Shown piece after piece: positions 6,205 through 6,604 of a stretch of DNA of 6,604 nucleotides. Both the position numbers and the translations under genes were made by a program. The DNA comes from Candidatus Omnitrophota bacterium (GTDB lineage Bacteria > Omnitrophota > Gorgyraeia > Zapsychrales > Fredricksoniimonadaceae): contig JAHFGE010000087.1 of NCBI GenBank assembly GCA_023247575.1, forward strand, positions 1 through 6,604, given 5' to 3'. The first letter of the stretch is position 1, and every line of letters begins with the position of its first letter. The notes beneath the pieces were generated by a model. The model was not told the origin of the DNA. It saw only the letters and a program-made list of their open reading frames with translations, and made no database searches.

Positions 6205-6604
6205 TTACACCCCCGCCTTGGCCAGTTCCTTCTCCCTGGTTTGTTCTAACCCGAGGAACTGCGGTAAATTCGTCACCGGAATAATGCTTTGAATCCTAAA
6301 CTCCAGGCCGTCGAATCCTTCGCGCTTGATCCGATCCACCGTGGCCGGATCAAAGGTCATCTGCACCCCTGGACCTTCCTTGTTGACGTTCATCTGCATA
6401 TTAGCACGGTTGAAGTCGATACCGCCGGGGGCCTGCCCCGATGGTACCGTCGGGGCCTGCTTTGCTAGAGTCGCCGCCTGGTCGGCCCTCATCGCCGCGT
6501 CGGCTGAAAATAGTATTCTAAAGTATTCAATCTCCAGCAGTTTTTCCTTAACCCATGCTAGATTTGTAGGGGTATTCGGCACTCCCTGAAGCTGAATATA
6601 ATAC
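6205..6604 (-). CDS. C-terminal part of a protein of unknown function with a GGIDFN-type module (partial)
   Basis: The frame ends with TAA at 6205 and is open to the window edge. A GTG at 6582 would give 125 residues, but no stop precedes it, and its only purine-rich stretch (GGGA) touches the GTG without spacing, so the gene probably starts outside. Numbered from that GTG: about 8-42 look helical and alanine-rich (WVKEKLLEIEYFRILFSADA), 43-52 are a proline/glycine linker, and 53-125 form a compact module APGGIDFN...NKEGPGVQMTFDP...IKREGFDGLEFRIQSIIPVTNLPQFLGLE. I recall similar terminal modules in Omnitrophota and related candidate phyla, attached to unlike proteins, but cannot confirm it here. 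No catalytic motif, signal peptide or membrane segment is visible. A damaged copy of the last part lies downstream of the NYN gene. Confidence 0.65.
   Translation of the reverse strand, partial: YYIQLQGVPNTPTNLAWVKEKLLEIEYFRILFSADAAMRADQAATLAKQAPTVPSGQAPGGIDFNRANMQMNVNKEGPGVQMTFDPATVDRIKREGFDGLEFRIQSIIPVTNLPQFLGLEQTREKELAKAGV

Noticed and set aside
5983..6249. Plus-strand 88-codon frame with a hydrophobic stretch (LIALTLLLLFALVNAF)
   Set aside because: It begins at a GTG antisense to NYN and ends antisense to the module gene; the hydrophobic run comes from A/T-rich intergenic DNA, and no ribosome binding site was found.

Overview
The window is bacterial and encodes almost everything on the minus strand, so it reads right to left. 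It splits into a metabolic block (positions 1 to about 4820) and a patchy accessory block (about 4820 to 6604). The organism cannot be fixed from the sequence. The citrate synthase is the bacterial hexameric type, the aconitase is AcnA-type, and promoters and ribosome binding sites look sigma70-like with GGAGG-type signals. The C-terminal module with a GGIDFN start at the right edge resembles modules I recall from Omnitrophota and similar candidate phyla; this is a weak recollection, not a database result.

Metabolic block, in transcription order: a strong promoter (TTGACT, 17 bp, TATAAT), aconitase acnA, a conserved-looking 89-residue small membrane protein, citrate synthase gltA (own likely promoter and a GGAGG site), and a leucyl aminopeptidase-like M17 gene whose start overlaps the gltA stop. 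Citrate synthase makes citrate from oxaloacetate and acetyl-CoA, and aconitase isomerises it to isocitrate, so this is the first arm of the TCA cycle. The M17 reading frame is broken about 90 codons in, and the family continues in another frame to the window edge.

Accessory block, in transcription order: the C-terminal part of a gene of unknown function carrying the GGIDFN-type module (runs off the right edge); a 187 bp gap with a candidate promoter and a strong leader hairpin; an NYN-domain (PIN-like, LabA/DUF88) putative nuclease; a second, damaged copy of the same C-terminal module fused directly behind the NYN stop codon; and the remnant of a REP-associated tyrosine transposase (Y1/HUH family), whose stop codon overlaps the -35 box of the acnA promoter.

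Two perfect palindromes stand out. One (36 bp) supplies the last residues and the first stop-codon base of acnA. The other (32 bp) lies in frame inside the transposase remnant. Together with the remnant they suggest past activity of REP/RAYT-type elements. I see no CRISPR array, tRNA, rRNA or intact mobile element, and no evidence that compels a new multi-gene system. The least explained parts are the NYN gene with its structured leader and its two flanking module copies.
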